DNA of 64,000 nt from Streptomyces nojiriensis (GTDB lineage Bacteria; Actinomycetota; Actinomycetes; Streptomycetales; Streptomycetaceae), in NCBI RefSeq assembly GCF_017639205.1, contig NZ_CP071139.1, positions 4,386,001-4,450,000 on the forward strand, written 5' to 3'. The notes under the pieces are model-generated. The model was given only the letters and a program-made list of their open reading frames with translations, was not told where the DNA came from and did not search any database. Numbering within the stretch: position 1 is the first letter of the stretch; each line of letters starts with the position of its first letter. A program made the position numbers and the translations under genes. Of this stretch, positions 59,478-64,000 are shown in pieces.

Positions 59478-60149
59478 ATGCACGAGGCACGACGTACGGA
59501 GCCCCCCGCACGCGGCGGCGGCATCCCGGACGGCCTGCTGGTCGGCCTCCTGGCCTTCCTCCTGGGCCTCGCCGTCCTCGTCTGGTCGGCCACCGGCCTC
59601 GCGGCCGTCTTCGCGCACGGCACCTGGCCCGACACCGTCACCTTCACCCGGACCCCGGGAGCCGTCCGCGCCCTGATAGCGCAACCGCACGACATCCCCG
59701 CCGCCTGGCCGGACACCGACCCGGCGGCCCTGTCGGGCTGGGGCCTCTTCTGGGGCCTGTTCGTCAGCCAGCTCCTGGTGATGTTCGTACTCACCGTCTT
59801 CGCCATCGGCGTGATCGCCCGCACCAAGTCCCGCCGCGCCCTGGCGAAGCAGGAGGCACAGGTCCCCGCACCGTCACCAGCATCGGGGCCCGCTTCCCTA
59901 CCAGCGCCCACCCAGCCTGCGGCCGCCACCACCGACCCGGCCCCGCCGGCGTTCGAGGCGCGGGGGTCCGGGGCAGCGCCACCGGCACCCACACCGAGGC
60001 GTACCGCTACGGCTTCGGCTACGCCCCCCAGCCCGCAGCCACCACCGTCACCCCCGCCCCGCACGGGATCACGTACGGCGGCCCGAACGACCGCCTGCGC
60101 GCCGCGGCCCACCGCATCGGTGAGATCGAGGGGGCGGCACTCGTCGTGA
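59478..60149 (+). CDS. N-terminal part of VirD4/TraG-like protein (frame broken)
   Basis: In frame from ATG 59478: hydrophilic start GGGIPDGLLVGLLAF, two helices (LLAFLLGLAVLVWSATGLAA, LFWGLFVSQLLVMFVLTVFA), then a Pro/Ala linker. After about 59940 the frame runs through a REP-like unit and continues as low-complexity Arg/Thr/Pro sequence to a stop at 60147-60149. The protein-like sequence continues in the +1/-2 frame. The second half of this frame is therefore almost certainly noise. In S. coelicolor the homologue is one protein of about 490 residues; 59478-60970 would fit that length. Confidence 0.6.
   Translation: MHEARRTEPPARGGGIPDGLLVGLLAFLLGLAVLVWSATGLAAVFAHGTWPDTVTFTRTPGAVRALIAQPHDIPAAWPDTDPAALSGWGLFWGLFVSQLLVMFVLTVFAIGVIARTKSRRALAKQEAQVPAPSPASGPASLPAPTQPAAATTDPAPPAFEARGSGAAPPAPTPRRTATASATPPSPQPPPSPPPRTGSRTAARTTACAPRPTASVRSRGRHSS
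59939..59974 (+). repeat. REP-like unit inside the VirD4-like gene
   Basis: GGCCCCGCCGGCGTTCGAG then GCGCGGGGGTCCGGGGC: the same unit as in the intergenic repeats at 52176 and 43920, here within coding sequence. It has five Gs where the repeat consensus has four. The reading frame changes across or just after it. Confidence 0.85.
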
Positions 60150-60970
60150 CCTCCTCCCCCGCACTCTGGGCCGAGACCAAGGACGCCCGCGCCAAACTCG
60201 GCCCGGTCCTCCTCTACGACCCCTCGCACCTGTGCGACACCCCGGCCCGCATGCACTGGAACCCGGCCGAGGGCTGCGCCGACCGCGACACCGCCGCCGC
60301 CCGCGCGATCGCCCTGCTGGCCCCCGTACGCCCCCAGGCCCGCATGGACGCGGCGGTGGCCGACACCGCGGAAACCCTCCTGCGCAGCTGGCTCCAGGCC
60401 GCCGCCCTGGAGGACCGCCCGTTCAAGCTGCTCCACCGCTGGGCCCAGGGCAACAGCGCCCAGGACCCGGTCCGCGTCCTGCGCACCCACCCCCAGGCCG
60501 CCCCCGGCGCGGCCGGTGAACTGGAGAGCGCCCTCACCGCCCACCCCGAACGCCGCGAGCTCGCCCAGAGCCTGACGGCCCGTGCCCTCTCCTGCCTGAC
60601 CTCGATCCACATCCGCGAGGCCTGCAATCCGAACCGAACAGATGCCCTCACCTTGGCATCGTTCGTCACCGAAGGGGGCACCCTCTATCTGGTGGGTGAA
60701 GCCCTGGAGGATCCCCGCACCCACCCGGGTGCGATGCCCCTGCTCACCGCACTCGCCTCGCACGTGGTCGAGCACGGCCGCCGCATGGCCGCACGGTCAT
60801 CCCACGGTCGGCTCGACCCACCACTGTCCCTGGTGCTGGACGACGTGGCCGCCGTGGCTCCGATCCCCCAGCTCCCGGACCTCCTGACCGGGGGAACGCT
60901 TCCCCTGCTCGCCCTGTGCCGCAGCCGCGAACAGGCCCGCTCCCGCTGGCCGGAAGCCGCCCTCTCCTAG
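60146..60970 (+). CDS. C-terminal part of VirD4/TraG-like coupling protein
   Basis: From GTG 60146 this gives 274 residues: TSSPALWAETKDARAKLGPV, CNPNRTDALTLASFVTEGGT, LSLVLDDVAAVAPIPQLPDL (a Walker B-like/ATPase end). This is the conserved part of the VirD4/TraG-like homologue. In the same frame conserved-looking sequence extends further upstream to about 59984 (GTHTEAYRYGFGYAPQP), which shows the true gene starts earlier and that a frameshift separates it from the N-terminal part. GTG 60146 overlaps the upstream stop by four bases, so reinitiation could produce a truncated protein. Ends with a TAG that shares CTAG with the stop of the minus-strand gene. Confidence 0.65.
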   Translation: MTSSPALWAETKDARAKLGPVLLYDPSHLCDTPARMHWNPAEGCADRDTAAARAIALLAPVRPQARMDAAVADTAETLLRSWLQAAALEDRPFKLLHRWAQGNSAQDPVRVLRTHPQAAPGAAGELESALTAHPERRELAQSLTARALSCLTSIHIREACNPNRTDALTLASFVTEGGTLYLVGEALEDPRTHPGAMPLLTALASHVVEHGRRMAARSSHGRLDPPLSLVLDDVAAVAPIPQLPDLLTGGTLPLLALCRSREQARSRWPEAALS

Positions 60971-61218
60971 AGGCCGGGCTCCCCGGCGGCGAACGTTTCC
61001 CAGGTGTCCGCGTCCGAGACGTACACGGACGCGCGATGGTCGAACCAGAGCGCTCCGTACGACAGATCCCGGACCGTCACCGGGATTCCGGGCTCGAATG
61101 CCTCGTTCGCTGCCAGCGGCGCAAGCCCCTGCCCGAAGGCCGCCAGAGCCGTCGCGTCGGCATGGCACTGGACCGACAGGAACCGCTCCTCGAGCGGAGT
61201 GTGCTCTTCCTTCCTCAC
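60967..61218 (-). CDS. small hypothetical protein (83 residues)
   Basis: An 83-residue product from GTG 61218 (RKEEHTPLEERFLSVQCHAD; ends DTWETFAAGEPGL), no recognised domain. GTG overlaps the GNAT stop (GTGA), so it is coupled to the acetyltransferase. Its stop and the VirD4-like stop share CTAG at 60967-60970. The longer frame to 61407 is not used. Confidence 0.6.
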   Translation of the reverse strand: MRKEEHTPLEERFLSVQCHADATALAAFGQGLAPLAANEAFEPGIPVTVRDLSYGALWFDHRASVYVSDADTWETFAAGEPGL

Positions 61219-61787
61219 CCGCTCGCGCCGGGCCCGGCCGGCCGCACGTAGACGTACTCCCGCTCCTTGGCGCCCGTCTCCAGCGGTATCAGCAGACCGC
61301 TCGGCTCGAAGCCGTACCGCCGGTAGAAACGCTCCGCCCTCGCGTTGTCCTCGTGCACGAACAGCCGCACCCGCTCCGTCGCCGGCGCCTCCAGCGACCA
61401 GGCCCAATCGAGCCCGGCGTCGAACAGCCTCTCCACGAGCCCGCTCCCCCGCTGCTCGGGCCGTACGAACACCCCGACCACATGGCCCTGCTGCTGCTCG
61501 ATGGGCTCACCGAAGAAATCGCTGCCACCCTGCGCCTCGATGAGCACGGTGACGGACCCGACCCACCGCCCGTCAGCGGCCTCGGCGATGAACTGCCGGG
61601 CGCCTCGCCCCTCGGCAGCTCCCGCGGCACGCTGCTGCCAGTACTCGTCGGCCTGGGCGAGAGCCCTCTCCTCGGTCTCCAGGAAAGCCACGGCCGCAGC
61701 CGGATCCCGGAGCGCCGCCAAGCGCAGTTCCTTGACTTTTTCCCACTCGTCGCCCCGTACGGCCCTGATCACATAGTCATCGCTCAT
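61215..61787 (-). CDS. GNAT-family N-acetyltransferase
   Basis: A 190-residue acetyltransferase: GVFVRPEQRGSGLVERLFDA (acetyl-CoA loop) and ERFYRRYGFEPSG. Substrate unknown. ATG 61787 has TAAGAT seven bases upstream, so it is probably leaderless. The open frame extending to 61877 crosses that promoter and is rejected. Its neighbours are an rRNA operon end and, through GTGA, the small gene after it. Confidence 0.87.
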   Translation of the reverse strand: MSDDYVIRAVRGDEWEKVKELRLAALRDPAAAVAFLETEERALAQADEYWQQRAAGAAEGRGARQFIAEAADGRWVGSVTVLIEAQGGSDFFGEPIEQQQGHVVGVFVRPEQRGSGLVERLFDAGLDWAWSLEAPATERVRLFVHEDNARAERFYRRYGFEPSGLLIPLETGAKEREYVYVRPAGPGASG

Positions 61788-61864
61788 GTTCGGGATCTTA
61801 ACGACGTGCCACCGCCGGCTCACCTGCGTCTTCCGGCTCGGAACACGCAGGGCCGTGAACGCAG

Positions 61865-61907
61865 AAAAGCCCCGCACCGAACCCTGAACGGGTTGGTGCG
61901 GGGCTTT
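61865..61907 (-). terminator. rRNA operon terminator
   Basis: A 13-bp stem (61866-61878 with 61895-61907) extended inward by AACCC-TGAAC-GGGTT with a one-base bulge. On the minus strand it is followed by a short T-run (TTTT). It lies about 13 bp past the 5S gene. Confidence 0.9.
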
Positions 61908-61919
61908 CCCACAATGATT

Positions 61920-62038
61920 GTTCGGCGGCGTCCTACTCTCCCACAGGGTCCCCCCTGCAGTACCATCGGCGCTGAAAGGCTTAGCTTCCGGGTTCGGAAT
62001 GTAACCGGGCGTTTCCCTAACGCTATGACCACCGAAAC
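61920..62038 (-). rRNA. 5S ribosomal RNA
   Basis: The minus strand from 62038 reads GTTTCGGTGGTCATAGCG and ends CGCCGCCGAAC at 61920, with internal CCGAACCCGGAAGCTAAG, the universally conserved 5S core. About 119 nt. Ends may differ by a base or two. Confidence 0.93.
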
Positions 62039-62114
62039 ACTATGAAATTTGAACGCTGGTGTTGACACAGCTGTTCGTTATTTCAGAACTAACACAGTGG
62101 ACGCGAGCAACTGA

Positions 62115-64000
<1,886 letters not shown>

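Overview
The window is chromosomal DNA from a Streptomyces. The supporting evidence is very high GC with strong third-position bias, frequent GTG/TTG starts, many promoters with TANNNT 6-8 bases before the start codon, REP-like GC-rich repeats, and Streptomyces marker genes: mycothiol genes mshA and mshD, rsiG/amfC, nur, glnR and csoR. From memory, the gene order matches, in reverse numbering, the S. coelicolor core from about SCO4204 (mshA) to SCO4126. This is therefore mostly conserved core chromosome and not a recent island.

Layout. 1-5.1 kb: 3' part of mshA (cut by the window edge), a methyltransferase, a secreted NlpC/P60 hydrolase, a MITE-like element and a response-regulator/PP2C phosphatase. 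5.1-13.3 kb (mostly minus): DUF2516, an HbhA-like protein with its Xre regulator, a PrmC-like methyltransferase, an Eis-like acetyltransferase, RsiG (c-di-GMP-dependent anti-sigma factor for WhiG), dtd, a YgfZ-like protein, Nur, a nitrobindin and a 33-residue membrane peptide. 13.4-20.9 kb: a translationally coupled trio of single-pass membrane proteins, DUF3099, the sulfurtransferase pair with its cysteine-rich leader peptide, DUF2993, a repeat-containing membrane protein and a MoaD/ThiS-like protein. 21-30.4 kb: glnR with an unusual leader, a LacI regulator, a MerR/beta-clamp fusion, an HtrA-like protease with a two-component system, a PI-PLC-like phospholipase, and a divergent TetR/hydrolase pair.

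30.4-43.9 kb is a phosphate block: secreted 5'-nucleotidase, mshD, ppk overlapping a CHAD-domain gene, pstSCAB behind a PHO box, pit with its DUF47 partner, then csoR. The nucleotidase releases phosphate, Pst and Pit import it, and Ppk with CHAD stores it as polyphosphate. 44-53.5 kb: lipoprotein, several tiny genes, PAP2 phosphatase, a transglycosylase/NlpC endopeptidase, Ser/Thr kinase, thioesterase, LysE exporter, a cysteine-cluster/pentapeptide fusion and a YunG/hydrolase fusion. 53.9-61 kb: a plus-strand operon resembling a type IV secretion/conjugation apparatus (pilin-like, TcpC-like, VirB6-like, SCO6880-type, VirB4-like and VirD4-like proteins). Its last gene is frameshifted inside a REP-like sequence. 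61-64 kb: a small minus-strand gene pair, then the end of an rRNA operon (terminator, 5S, partial 23S), minus strand.

The most interesting items are the frameshift of the VirD4-like gene at a REP copy, the MerR/sliding-clamp fusion with a strong internal start, the glnR leader (terminator-like hairpin plus coupled upstream ORF), the duplicated 3' end of pit, and several tiny membrane or leader peptides. Family assignments are from reading motifs; no database search was possible.
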